From assembly GCA_025352565.1 (NCBI GenBank), contig JANXTF010000148.1, positions 1 through 39,741 on the forward strand: DNA of 39,741 nucleotides, written 5' to 3'. The translations under genes and the position numbers were made by a program. The stretch's first letter is position 1. Every line of letters begins with the position of its first letter. Positions 17,184-24,809 of the stretch are shown in pieces. The notes beneath the pieces were generated by a model, which ran no database searches, had not been told where the DNA came from, and saw only the letters and a list, made by a program, of their open reading frames with translations. The stretch comes from Rhodospirillales bacterium (GTDB lineage: Bacteria; Pseudomonadota; Alphaproteobacteria; Acetobacterales; Acetobacteraceae).

Positions 17184-18223
17184 GGCACCGGGATGGCGAT
17201 GGCGCTCGCCGGCACCAGGGCGATGCCGCGCTCGGAGAGCGTGGCGGTCCAGGCCGCGATACGGTCGATGGTGACGGGGCGGGGCAGCGAGGCAAGGCCG
17301 ATGGCGGCGCCGTGGTCGCGGGCGAACTGCTCCAGACGGGCCAGCCGCGTGTCGATCTCCGAGCGGACGGCGGGTTCATCGAGCACGAGGTCGATGCCCC
17401 GCGCCACCAGCGCGGCGGGCGCGTCGGCGGGCCGGGAGGCGCCAGTGTCGATGTAGAACAGGCCGCGCCGCGCGAGGGTTTGCAGGATGGGCGCCATGGT
17501 GGAACTCGCGGCGAAGCGCTCGCCCCGCAGGCCGTCCGCGGCGTTGGTGACGCCCGCGTAACCGGAGAAGCGGGAGAGCGACCAGTCGAGTCGCCGGGTG
17601 TTTTGCGTGGGCGGCGCGCCGATGAGGAGCGCCTGGTTGCCCGGATCGTCCAGCGGATAACCTTGCGGCTCCATCGGCAGCGCCAGCAGGAATTCGTGGC
17701 CGTGGGCGCGGATTTCTCCCAGCAGGCGGTCAGGTTTGGCGGCGTACGGGGAGACCACGAAGGTGACGGCGGGCGGCAGCGCGCGCAGGGCTTCCTCGCT
17801 GTCGCTGGCCGAGAGGCCGATGCCGCCGAACAGGATGGCGATGCGGGGGCGCGTGTCCGCGGGATCCACGCCGCCGGCATAGGCGCGCATCGGCGCCCGG
17901 CCGTCGGCGCCGATGCGCGGCAGGTTGCCGGCTTCGAGCAGGGCGGCGACAGGGCCGGGGATTGGCTGGCCGGGCCGGAGCGGCGCGGGGGGCGCGGGGG
18001 TGGACTGGCGGGACGGCTCGGGCACGCGCGGACTGCCGGGCACGGAGGCGGAAGCGGGCTCGGGCCGGGCCGCCTCGGCATGGGCCGCGGCCGCCGCCGG
18101 CGGGCGTGGCGCCTCGCCGGGCGGGCCGAGCCATTGCAACGTGGCGGCGCCGAGACCCGCCGCCGCGATCAGCACGATCCAGAAGACCGCGAGGGCGCGG
18201 CCCGCGCGGCCTGGTGGCATCAT
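17180..18223 (-). CDS. Divergent polysaccharide deacetylase family protein
   Basis: A 347-aa protein with an N-terminal membrane anchor (AVFWIVLIAAAGLGAATL, about residues 11-28). A Pro/Ala-rich periplasmic linker spans residues 33-90. A NodB-like TIM-barrel domain of the YibQ type follows, starting RPRIAILFGGIGLSASDSEEAL. The sequence has GHEFLLALPMEPQGYPLDDPG and other family segments, but the usual zinc site of polysaccharide deacetylases is not obvious. It is encoded directly after ctpA (start and ctpA stop adjacent) and overlaps rppH by four bases. The order ctpA, this gene, rppH is common in alphaproteobacteria. Its function in envelope maintenance is inferred from neighbours. Two adjacent ATG codons (18223 and 18220) could both serve as start. 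Confidence 0.87.
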   Translation of the reverse strand: MMPPGRAGRALAVFWIVLIAAAGLGAATLQWLGPPGEAPRPPAAAAAHAEAARPEPASASVPGSPRVPEPSRQSTPAPPAPLRPGQPIPGPVAALLEAGNLPRIGADGRAPMRAYAGGVDPADTRPRIAILFGGIGLSASDSEEALRALPPAVTFVVSPYAAKPDRLLGEIRAHGHEFLLALPMEPQGYPLDDPGNQALLIGAPPTQNTRRLDWSLSRFSGYAGVTNAADGLRGERFAASSTMAPILQTLARRGLFYIDTGASRPADAPAALVARGIDLVLDEPAVRSEIDTRLARLEQFARDHGAAIGLASLPRPVTIDRIAAWTATLSERGIALVPASAIAIPVP

Positions 18224-19609
18224 CTAGCGCGAGGCGCGTTTGCTTACGGCCATGGAGCGGACCACGGTCAAGGCCTGCTGCAACTGGAAATCGGTCTCCG
18301 GCTTGGTCTGGTCGTAGGCCGGGAAACCCTCGGGCGGCAGCTTGGGAATGTCGCGCGCGATCTGCGGCAGGTCGGTGCGGGGCGGTGCCGATTGCTGCGG
18401 CGTGCCGCCGGTGTTCTGGAGTACACGGTTAAGGTCGGCCTCGCGCTCGGGGCCGAAATGCGCGGTTTCCGTGCGGCTGGAGCGCACCTCGATGTCAGGC
18501 GTGATGCCGAGGCCCTGGATGGAGCGGCCGGACGGCGTGTAGTAGCGCGCGGTGGTCAGGCGCATGGCCCCGTTGCCCTCCAGCGGGATGACCGTTTGCA
18601 CCGAGCCCTTGCCGAAGCTGCGGGTGCCGATCACCACGGCGCGGCGATGATCCTGCAACGCGCCGGCGACGATCTCGCTGGCCGACGCCGAGCCGCCGTT
18701 GATGAGGACCACGAGGGGCAGGCCGCCGGTGATGTCGCCGTCCTTGGCGTCCCACCTCTGGCTGTCCTCGGTGTGGCGGGCGCGGGTGGAGACGATCTCG
18801 CCCTGGGCGATGAAGTCGTCCGACACGGCGACCGCCTGATCGAGCAGGCCGCCGGGGTTGTTGCGCATGTCGAGCACCACGCCGCGCAGACGGTCGCCGC
18901 CCTGCTGGCGGAGGGTCTGCATGGCTTTGCGCAGGCCACTTTCGGTCTGCTCGGTGAAGCCGGTCATGCGAATATAGGCGATGTCGTTGCCCTCGAGATG
19001 GGATTTGATCACCTGGACCTTGATCACCTCGCGGTTCATCGACAATTCGACCGGCTTGTCGACGCCCTCGCGCTTGATGGTGAGCTTGATGCGGCTGTTG
19101 GCGATGCCGCGCATCTTGTCCACCGCGTCGTTCAGGCTCAGGCCCTGCACGGTCTGGCCGTCGAGGGCGAGGATGAGGTCGCCGGCCTTCACGCCCGCGC
19201 GGTAGGCGGGCGTGTCGTCGATCGGCGAGATGACTTTAATGTAGCCATTCTCCTGCGTCACCTCGATGCCCAGGCCGCCGAACTCGCCGCGGGTCTGCAC
19301 CTGCATGTCGCCATAGCTTTTGGCGTTCATGTAGTTGCTGTGCGGGTCGAGGCCGGTGAGCATGCCGTTGATGGCGTTTTCGATCAGGTCGCGGTCGCTG
19401 ACCGGCTCGACGTACTCGGCGCGGACGCGGTCGAACACGTCGCCGAACAGCTTCAGCAGCCGGTAGGTCTCACTGTTGCCGCCCGTCTGCGCCCACGCGG
19501 CGGGGAGGAACTGGAAGCCGTGGCGGTGCGCGAGGCGGCTCGCCTGCGGCCCGACCGTGATGCCGGCGGCGAACGCCACTCCCAGCAGCAGCCCCGTACG
19601 TAACTTCAT
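18224..19609 (-). CDS. ctpA: C-terminal processing peptidase (S41 family)
   Basis: A 461-aa periplasmic Ser/Lys protease. It has an N-terminal signal sequence (LLLGVAFAAGITVG) and the N-terminal helical GMLTGLDPHSNYM segment. A PDZ domain follows (GLGIEVTQENGYIKVISPID through AGDLILALDG). The S41 core has catalytic Ser in LINGGSASASEIVAGAL and catalytic Lys in GTRSFGKGSVQT. The Pro-rich C-terminal extension is common in alphaproteobacterial CtpA. It probably processes envelope proteins or murein hydrolases, which fits the adjacent EnvC-like gene. ATG 19609 gives a proper signal peptide. Confidence 0.94.
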   Translation of the reverse strand: MKLRTGLLLGVAFAAGITVGPQASRLAHRHGFQFLPAAWAQTGGNSETYRLLKLFGDVFDRVRAEYVEPVSDRDLIENAINGMLTGLDPHSNYMNAKSYGDMQVQTRGEFGGLGIEVTQENGYIKVISPIDDTPAYRAGVKAGDLILALDGQTVQGLSLNDAVDKMRGIANSRIKLTIKREGVDKPVELSMNREVIKVQVIKSHLEGNDIAYIRMTGFTEQTESGLRKAMQTLRQQGGDRLRGVVLDMRNNPGGLLDQAVAVSDDFIAQGEIVSTRARHTEDSQRWDAKDGDITGGLPLVVLINGGSASASEIVAGALQDHRRAVVIGTRSFGKGSVQTVIPLEGNGAMRLTTARYYTPSGRSIQGLGITPDIEVRSSRTETAHFGPEREADLNRVLQNTGGTPQQSAPPRTDLPQIARDIPKLPPEGFPAYDQTKPETDFQLQQALTVVRSMAVSKRASR

Positions 19610-19662
19610 CCTGCAACATCCCTTCGCGGCGCGTGGCGCAATCTAGGCCAATCCGACCGAGT

Positions 19663-19678
19663 ATGTCTTGTCAGACAT
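19663..19678. repeat. 16-bp dyad upstream of ctpA
   Basis: ATGTCT and AGACAT form a perfect 6-bp inverted repeat separated by TGTC, 54 bases upstream of the ctpA start. It could be a protein-binding site or a small hairpin. No convincing promoter hexamers were found beside it. Confidence 0.45.
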
Positions 19679-19709
19679 TACCGGACCCCTTCCTGAACAT
19701 GGAAAATGG

Positions 19710-19755
19710 CATTCAGCCGCACGCGTGCAAGACATTCAGCCGCGCGCGTGCAAGA
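19710..19755. repeat. Two tandem 23-bp repeats between the EnvC-like gene and ctpA
   Basis: Two head-to-tail copies of a 23-bp unit beginning CATTCAGCCGC and ending GTGCAAGA differ at one base (A or G at position 12). A degenerate third copy appears to run into the stop region of the EnvC-like gene. The first copy contains the palindrome GCACGCGTGC. Possible roles are an operator for ctpA or transcript structure between the two genes. Confidence 0.8.
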
Positions 19756-19766
19756 CGCGTGCGGAA

Positions 19767-21056
19767 TCAGCCCCGCGCGCGCAGGAAGGGGGCGGGATTG
19801 ACCGGGGCGCCGTCGCGGCGGAGTTCGAGCTTCAGCACCGGGCGCGGCAGGCCCGCGCGGGGGTCCCAGGCGGGCATCACGCCGACCGGCTCGCCCGCGA
19901 GCACGCGCTGGCCGACCGGCGCGTCGAGCCGCTCAAGCCCCGAAAGCACGATATGCGCGCCGCCGCCGCAGTCCAGGATCATCAACTGGCCGAAGCTGCG
20001 GAAGGGAGCGGCGAACACCACGCGCCCGGCGCAGGGCGCGACCACCCTGGCGGCGGGTGGCGACTGGTAGGCGATGAACGTGGCGGGGCCGGCATCGCCC
20101 GCCTCGCCGAAGGAATGGATGACGGCGCCAGCCACGGGGGCGGTCATGCCCCCCTGCCCTTCCCCGCTCGCGGGCGCGGGAATGCCGGGGCCGGCGGGGC
20201 GGGCGGCGGCTTCCTGGCGCTGACGGGTGGCGTCCGCGCTTTCGCGGCGCTGGCGGGATTGCGCGAGGGCCTCGGCGCGCAGGCGTGCCTCGGTGGCGCG
20301 CGAATCGGCCTCGATACGGGCAATGGCGGCGCGGATGGTGTCGGCGCGGCCGGCTTCGGCGGCGGCACGGCGGGCGGCCTCGGCCCCGGCATCCTCGGCC
20401 GCGCGGCGGCTGTCGCGGGTGGCGGCGAGGCGGGCATCCAGCGCCGTTGCCTCGCGGGCCTGGGCCGCCTGGGAGGCTGCGAGGCGCGGCAGCCCGGCGT
20501 CGATCTGGCGGCGGATCGCGTCGATGGCGGCCTGCTGGGCGCGCAGGTCGGCGGCATCGGCCTCGATGGCGCGCGTCATGCCGCGCAGCACGAGCACGCC
20601 GCGCACCGCGTCGTCCATCGGCAGCGGGACGGCGAGCAGGGTCTCGGCGGGATACAGCGAGAGGCGCTCGGCGAGCGGCAGCAGCGGGGCCAGTTCGGCG
20701 GCGCGGATGGCGATGCGGGCCTCGGCCTCGCCCCGGCGGGCCGCGAGGTCGGCGATGCGGTTGGCGGCGTCGGCGGTGGCGGTTTCCAGGCCGCGGAGGC
20801 GGGTGGCGGCGGCGACGCGTTCATCGGCGAGGCGGCGTTCCTCGGTTTGGGCGGCGGCGGCGCGGATGGCGGCGGATTGCTGGGCTTGCAGGAGGGCGGC
20901 GCGGGTGCGTTCGGCTTCCTGCAGCTGCTGCTGGGAGGGGGCCGGGGCGGCGTGGGCCGGGGGGGCGGCGAAAAGCAGGAGGGCGGCAAGGAATCTCGTT
21001 TTCCCCCTCCGCTTGCGGGAGGCGACGGGGGACGGACACTTGGCGAAGAAGATCAC
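19767..21056 (-). CDS. EnvC-like murein hydrolase activator with degenerate LytM domain
   Basis: A 429-aa secreted protein. A signal peptide ends near PPAHA; long Ala/Arg-rich coiled-coil segments (about residues 40-290) follow, then a C-terminal LytM/M23 domain. The LytM zinc ligands are missing: the positions expected for HxxxD and HxH read AHIVLSGLERLD and VLKLELRRDG. It should therefore activate amidases rather than cut peptidoglycan, as EnvC does in cell division. No ATG exists near the 5' end. GTG at 21056 overlaps the gpmI stop (GTGA) and puts the signal peptide at the right place. Gene order gpmI, this gene, ctpA is frequent in alphaproteobacteria. Confidence 0.87.
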   Translation of the reverse strand: MIFFAKCPSPVASRKRRGKTRFLAALLLFAAPPAHAAPAPSQQQLQEAERTRAALLQAQQSAAIRAAAAQTEERRLADERVAAATRLRGLETATADAANRIADLAARRGEAEARIAIRAAELAPLLPLAERLSLYPAETLLAVPLPMDDAVRGVLVLRGMTRAIEADAADLRAQQAAIDAIRRQIDAGLPRLAASQAAQAREATALDARLAATRDSRRAAEDAGAEAARRAAAEAGRADTIRAAIARIEADSRATEARLRAEALAQSRQRRESADATRQRQEAAARPAGPGIPAPASGEGQGGMTAPVAGAVIHSFGEAGDAGPATFIAYQSPPAARVVAPCAGRVVFAAPFRSFGQLMILDCGGGAHIVLSGLERLDAPVGQRVLAGEPVGVMPAWDPRAGLPRPVLKLELRRDGAPVNPAPFLRARG

Positions 21057-22567
21057 CCGACGAGGCTGCGCCCGGTCATCTCCGGAGGAAGCGGAATACC
21101 CATCAGGCCGAGCAAGGTGGGCGCCACATCGGCGAGGCGGCCGTCGTGCAATGCGGTCGCGTGGCCCCCGACCAGCAGGACCGGAACCGGGTTGGTGGTG
21201 TGGGCCGTGTGCGGGCCGCCCGTAGCGGGATCGCGCATCAGTTCGGCGTTGCCATGGTCGGCGGTGACCAGCAGCGCGCCCCCTTTCGCTTCGATGGCGG
21301 CGACGATGCGGCCGAGCGCCTTGTCGACGGTCTCGACCGCCTCGATGGTGGCGGCGAGCTGGCCGGTGTGGCCGACCATGTCGGCGTTGGCGAAGTTGAG
21401 CACAATGAGGTCGTGGGCACCCGATTGAATCGCGGCGACCGCCTTGTCGCAGAGTTCGGGGGCCGACATCTCGGGTTGCAGATCGTAAGTGGCGACCTTG
21501 GGGGAGGCCACCATCTGGCGCTCCTCGCCGCGCCGCTGGGTCTCGTCGCCGCCGTTCAGGAAATAGGTGACGTGGGGGTATTTCTCGGTTTCCGCCATGC
21601 GGAGTTGGGTGCGGCCGGCCGCTTCCACCACGTCGCCCAGCAGGTTCTTCATGGTCTGCGGCGGGAACACCGCTGCCATATAAGGGGCAAGGTCGTCGCT
21701 GTAGCGGGTCATGCCCAGGCAGGCCGCGAATTTGATGGTGCGGGCACGGGGGAAGCCGTCGAAGGCAGGGTCGACCAATGCGCCGAGGATCTCGCGCACG
21801 CGGTCGGCGCGGAAGTTGAAGCACAGCAGGCCGTCGCCGTCCTTCATGCCGCGATAGCCGGCGACCACGGCGGGGAGCACGAATTCGTCGGTGATCTCGC
21901 GGCCATAGGCGTCGTCGATCACGCTGGCGGCGTCGGCGAACACCGGGCCCTGCGCCTCGGCCATGGCGAGATAGGCCTTGGCCACGCGGTCCCATCGCTT
22001 GTCGCGGTCCATGGCGTAGTAGCGGCCCGACACGCTGGCGATGGGAACGCCGGGCGTCGCCGCCCGCAGGCGGGCCACGGCGGCGTCGGCCGAACGGGGG
22101 GCGGTGTCGCGGCCATCCAGGATGACATGGATCAGCACCCGCAGCCCGGCCGCGGCGAGCACGCGGGCGAGTGCGACCGGGTGGTCCTGGTGCGAATGCA
22201 CGCCGCCTTGCGAGATCAACCCGATGACGTGGCAAGTACCGCCCGACGCCTTCATCGCGGCAATGAAACGCAGGAGTTCGGGCATGGTGTCGAGGCTGCC
22301 ATCGGCGATGGCTTGGCCGATGCGCGGCAGGTCCTGCATGACGACGCGGCCGGCGCCGATGTTCATGTGGCCGACCTCCGAATTGCCCATCTGGCCCACC
22401 GGCAGCCCGACATCGAGGCCGCTGGTGCGCAGGAAGGCGTGCGGGCACGTGGCCCAGAGCCGGTCGAAGACCGGGGTATCGGCGAGGCGCACCGCGTTGT
22501 CGGCGGATTCCTCGCGCCAACCCCAGCCGTCGAGGATCACCAGCATGACGGGTGGGTTGGCGGCCAT
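21053..22567 (-). CDS. gpmI: 2,3-bisphosphoglycerate-independent phosphoglycerate mutase
   Basis: A 504-aa cytoplasmic glycolytic enzyme that interconverts 3- and 2-phosphoglycerate using manganese. LVILDGWGWRE at the N-terminus carries the first metal-binding Asp. S63 in GQMGNSEVGHMNIGAGRVV is the phosphorylated Ser. HVILDGRDTAPRS, NFRADRVREI, NFANADMVGHTG and TADHGNAE complete the metal and substrate site. Length is normal. ATG 22567 is preceded by AAGGAG. It overlaps the EnvC-like gene by four bases. Confidence 0.96.
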   Translation of the reverse strand: MAANPPVMLVILDGWGWREESADNAVRLADTPVFDRLWATCPHAFLRTSGLDVGLPVGQMGNSEVGHMNIGAGRVVMQDLPRIGQAIADGSLDTMPELLRFIAAMKASGGTCHVIGLISQGGVHSHQDHPVALARVLAAAGLRVLIHVILDGRDTAPRSADAAVARLRAATPGVPIASVSGRYYAMDRDKRWDRVAKAYLAMAEAQGPVFADAASVIDDAYGREITDEFVLPAVVAGYRGMKDGDGLLCFNFRADRVREILGALVDPAFDGFPRARTIKFAACLGMTRYSDDLAPYMAAVFPPQTMKNLLGDVVEAAGRTQLRMAETEKYPHVTYFLNGGDETQRRGEERQMVASPKVATYDLQPEMSAPELCDKAVAAIQSGAHDLIVLNFANADMVGHTGQLAATIEAVETVDKALGRIVAAIEAKGGALLVTADHGNAELMRDPATGGPHTAHTTNPVPVLLVGGHATALHDGRLADVAPTLLGLMGIPLPPEMTGRSLVG

Positions 22568-22626
22568 CGGAGTCTCCTTGTCCGCGCCATGATGCGCGAT
22601 GTGGCGGGTGGGCGCGAGGGGGTGCC

Positions 22627-23070
22627 TCAGTGGGCCATGGGCATGGCCATCGGCATCGCCGCCCCGGCTGCCTCCACCGTCACGTCGGATTCCACCGTGC
22701 CGGCCTTCTCGAACACGAGGGTGAGCGGGAAATGCTGGCCGCGCACGAGCGGCTGGCGGAGGTTGACGAGCATGATGTGCAGGCCGCCGGGCGCGAGCAC
22801 GACCGGCGCGGACGCGGGGATGGCGACGCCGGCCACGGGGCGCATTCGCATGACGGTGCCGTCGGCCATGCTCTCATGGATTTCGGCGCGCTCGGCCACG
22901 GGAGTCGTGGCCGAGATCAGGCGGTCGGGAGCGCCATGGCCGGTGATGGTGACGTAGGCGGCGCCGGTCTTGACGGCGGCGCGGGACCAGGCGTGTTCGA
23001 CCGTTGGCGCTTGCGCCCAGGCGGGGGATGCCAGAGTGGCGATGAGGGTGGCGATGAGGGTGCGGCGCAT
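22627..23070 (-). CDS. Periplasmic copper chaperone PCu(A)C
   Basis: A 147-aa secreted protein with signal peptide MRRTLIATLIATLASPAWAQ. The PCuAC copper-binding motif is present: H and M in IHESMADGTVMRM, then H and M in APGGLHIMLV. The Met/His-rich C-terminal tail (MPMAMPMAH) could hold extra copper. The family delivers Cu(I) to cytochrome c oxidase in the periplasm. No oxidase gene is in the window. ATG 23070 has AGGAG upstream. It sits between rlmH and gpmI, all on one strand. Confidence 0.92.
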   Translation of the reverse strand: MRRTLIATLIATLASPAWAQAPTVEHAWSRAAVKTGAAYVTITGHGAPDRLISATTPVAERAEIHESMADGTVMRMRPVAGVAIPASAPVVLAPGGLHIMLVNLRQPLVRGQHFPLTLVFEKAGTVESDVTVEAAGAAMPMAMPMAH

Positions 23071-23095
23071 GGAGGCTCCTGGGTGACGCGCGACA

Positions 23096-23138
23096 GTAGC
23101 CCCGCGCGCCGCTTGTCGTATCGGCGCTTGTTGGCTAC
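23096..23138 (-). terminator. Nested inverted repeat after rlmH, possible factor-dependent or weak terminator
   Basis: GCGCCG (23106-23111) pairs with CGGCGC (23122-23127) around a 10-base loop, and outer arms GTAGCC (23096-23101) and GGCTAC (23133-23138) can extend the structure. It begins at the rlmH stop. There is no T-run, so it is not a classic intrinsic terminator. Confidence 0.3.
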
Positions 23139-23599
23139 GGCCGTCCCGCCCGATGATATGGATGGTTGGCCGCGATCGACTGCGCGCGGAACAGCTGCTC
23201 GGCCAGCATCACGCGGGCCAGCATGTGGGGCCAGGTGAGATGGCCCAATGACAGCGCGTGATCGGCGCGGGCCAGCACCGAGGCATCGAAACCCTCCGCG
23301 CCGCCGATGGCGAAGCAGAGCGCCCGGCCCGTCTCGCGCCATTGGCTGAGCTGGGCCGACAGCGCCTCGCTGGTGGCGGAGGGCGCACCCAGATCCAACG
23401 CCACCAGCAGCGCGTTGGCCGGCAGCGCCGCGAGCACGAGGGCGGCTTCGCGGCGCTTGATCTCGGCGGGGCTGCCGCGCCCCTCCGCCAACTCGGTCAC
23501 GAGCAGGCGGGGGCGGATGCGGCCGGCGTAACGCTGGAACAGTTCGGCTTCCAGACCTCGGCCGATCCGGCCGATGGCCAGGAGACGGAGTTCAGCCAG
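23135..23599 (-). CDS. rlmH: 23S rRNA (pseudouridine1915-N3)-methyltransferase
   Basis: A 154-aa SPOUT-family methyltransferase that methylates pseudouridine 1915 in helix 69 of 23S rRNA. It has the typical N-terminus LRLLAIGRIGRGLEAELFQR, LDLGAPSATSEALS, the SAM-knot segment CFAIGGAEGFD, and the C-terminal LSLGHLTWPHMLARVMLAEQ followed by ANHPYHR. There is no ATG, GTG or TTG near the domain start. An in-frame CTG at 23599, overlapping the rsfS stop (CTGGCTGA), gives almost exactly the usual length (about 155). An ATG at 23674 would add 25 unrelated residues overlapping rsfS. The CTG start is therefore inferred. It is coupled to rsfS. Confidence 0.9.
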   Translation of the reverse strand: MAELRLLAIGRIGRGLEAELFQRYAGRIRPRLLVTELAEGRGSPAEIKRREAALVLAALPANALLVALDLGAPSATSEALSAQLSQWRETGRALCFAIGGAEGFDASVLARADHALSLGHLTWPHMLARVMLAEQLFRAQSIAANHPYHRAGRP

Positions 23600-24170
23600 C
23601 TTCGGTCGGCTCCGGGGCCGGCTCGTCCAGGGCGGGCGCCCACATGCGTTCGAGGCCGTACTGCTCGCGGGCATCGGCCTTGAACAAGTGGATCACGATG
23701 TCGCCCGCGTCGATCAGCAGCCAGTCCGAGCCGGTGGCGCCCTCCATCTGGATGCGCTTTAGGCCGGCCGCGTGCAGCTTGTCCTCGAGATGCGTGGCCA
23801 TGGCGGCGATCTGGCGGTCGGCGAGGCCGGTGGCGATCACCATGCGGTCGGCGAAGCTGGCGCGGCCGGCGAGGTCGAGCGCCACGACGTGCTCGGCCTT
23901 GTCGTCCTCCAGGCTGTCGACGATGATTTTCTGCAACTGGTCCAGACGCGAGGCTTCGGCGGGCGCCTCGCGGACGCGCCTGGCGCGGGCCGGCTTGGCG
24001 CTGGCCGATTTGGCGCTGGCCGATTTGGCGCTGACCGATTTGGCGCTGACCGGCCCGGCGGCGGCGGCTTTCTTGCGCGGCGTGCCGGGCGGCGATGGCA
24101 GGGCGGCACCGAGCGGGGCGCGGATTGCCGTGCGGCGCCTGGGGGCCGCGGCCTTTGGCGCGGCGGGCAT
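23592..24170 (-). CDS. rsfS: Ribosome silencing factor RsfS
   Basis: The C-terminal roughly 110 residues (LDQLQKIIVDSLEDDKAEHV, VATGLADRQ-like ATGLADRQIAAMA, EGATGSDWLLIDAGDIVIHL) are a complete RsfS domain, which binds L14 and blocks subunit joining in starved cells. The N-terminal part is a low-complexity Ala/Lys/Pro linker containing an SAKSA-type repeat. ATG 24170 has no ribosome-binding site. AGGAG overlaps the end of nadD further upstream, nine bases before an in-frame ATC, so a rare ATC start is possible. The gene lies after nadD and overlaps rlmH by eight bases with a CTG start, an order common in alphaproteobacteria. Confidence 0.88.
   Translation of the reverse strand: MPAAPKAAAPRRRTAIRAPLGAALPSPPGTPRKKAAAAGPVSAKSVSAKSASAKSASAKPARARRVREAPAEASRLDQLQKIIVDSLEDDKAEHVVALDLAGRASFADRMVIATGLADRQIAAMATHLEDKLHAAGLKRIQMEGATGSDWLLIDAGDIVIHLFKADAREQYGLERMWAPALDEPAPEPTEAG
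23995..24054. repeat. Four tandem 15-bp repeats inside rsfS
   Basis: Unit TTGGCGCTGGCCGAT on the plus strand occurs twice exactly, then with a G-to-A change, then with further changes at the end. It encodes SAKSA/SAKSV-like repeats in the linker before the RsfS domain. Copy changes would be in frame. Confidence 0.88.
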
Positions 24171-24204
24171 GACCGGGGGCGGCGTGGGCTTCTTGGCGAT
24201 GACG

Positions 24205-24768
24205 TCAAACTCCTGGGATGGTGGCGCGCAAGGCGGTGGCGGAAGCTTCATGCTGGGGCGTCGGCAGGAACACCCAGGCCGGGGTCGCCCGATCGGCCAA
24301 AGCGGGGGCCAGCCGGGCGGCGAGGCGGGCGCCGCGCAGAAGCCGCGCCGCGTGGCCCGCCAATGCGCGATGATTGTAGGTGGGTCGTGGCAGCACGGCA
24401 AACGATGTGTGCCGCACAAGATCGCGAAAACGCCGCCAGCGGGGCAATTCCGCCAGAATATCGGCGCCCATCAGCCAGACGAAGCCCGCGCATGGAAACA
24501 GCGTGTGCAGACGGGCCATCGTGTCGGCGGTGTAGCGCGTGCCCAGCCGCGCCTCGATGTCGGTGGCGATGATGCGGCGGCCATCGGCGATATCGCGGGC
24601 GGAGGCCAGCCGATCCGCGAACTTCGCCATGCCCTTGGGCGATTTCAACGGGTTGCCGGGCGAGACCAGCAGCCAGACCTGATCCAGCCGCAACCGCCGC
24701 ATCGCCTGGCGGGCCACGTGCAGGTGTCCCGCATGGCCGGGGTTGAACGAGCCGCCGAGCAGGCCCAC
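24205..24768 (-). CDS. nadD: Nicotinate-nucleotide adenylyltransferase
   Basis: A protein of about 187 aa that adenylates nicotinate mononucleotide in NAD synthesis. The HxGH nucleotidyl-transferase motif is in GLLGGSFNPGHAGHLH, and the family segments VWLLVSPGNPLKS, WLMGADILAELPRWRR and a C-terminal ASATALRATIPGV (degenerate S/T-x-IR) follow. The best start is GTG at 24768, which starts right at the Rossmann strand. An ATG slightly upstream is in another frame, and a CTG overlapping the proA stop would be the only longer option. It lies between proA and rsfS. Confidence 0.9.
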   Translation of the reverse strand: MGLLGGSFNPGHAGHLHVARQAMRRLRLDQVWLLVSPGNPLKSPKGMAKFADRLASARDIADGRRIIATDIEARLGTRYTADTMARLHTLFPCAGFVWLMGADILAELPRWRRFRDLVRHTSFAVLPRPTYNHRALAGHAARLLRGARLAARLAPALADRATPAWVFLPTPQHEASATALRATIPGV

Positions 24769-24809
24769 GCGGATGCGGCGATGGTCGCCATGGGTCGGTA
24801 TCCGGTCGC

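Noticed and set aside
17312-19603. A 763-codon open frame on the plus strand
   Set aside because: Shadow of ctpA and the deacetylase gene; no motif and biased composition.
19710-19755. CRISPR array
   Set aside because: Only two directly adjacent 23-bp units without spacers and no cas genes.
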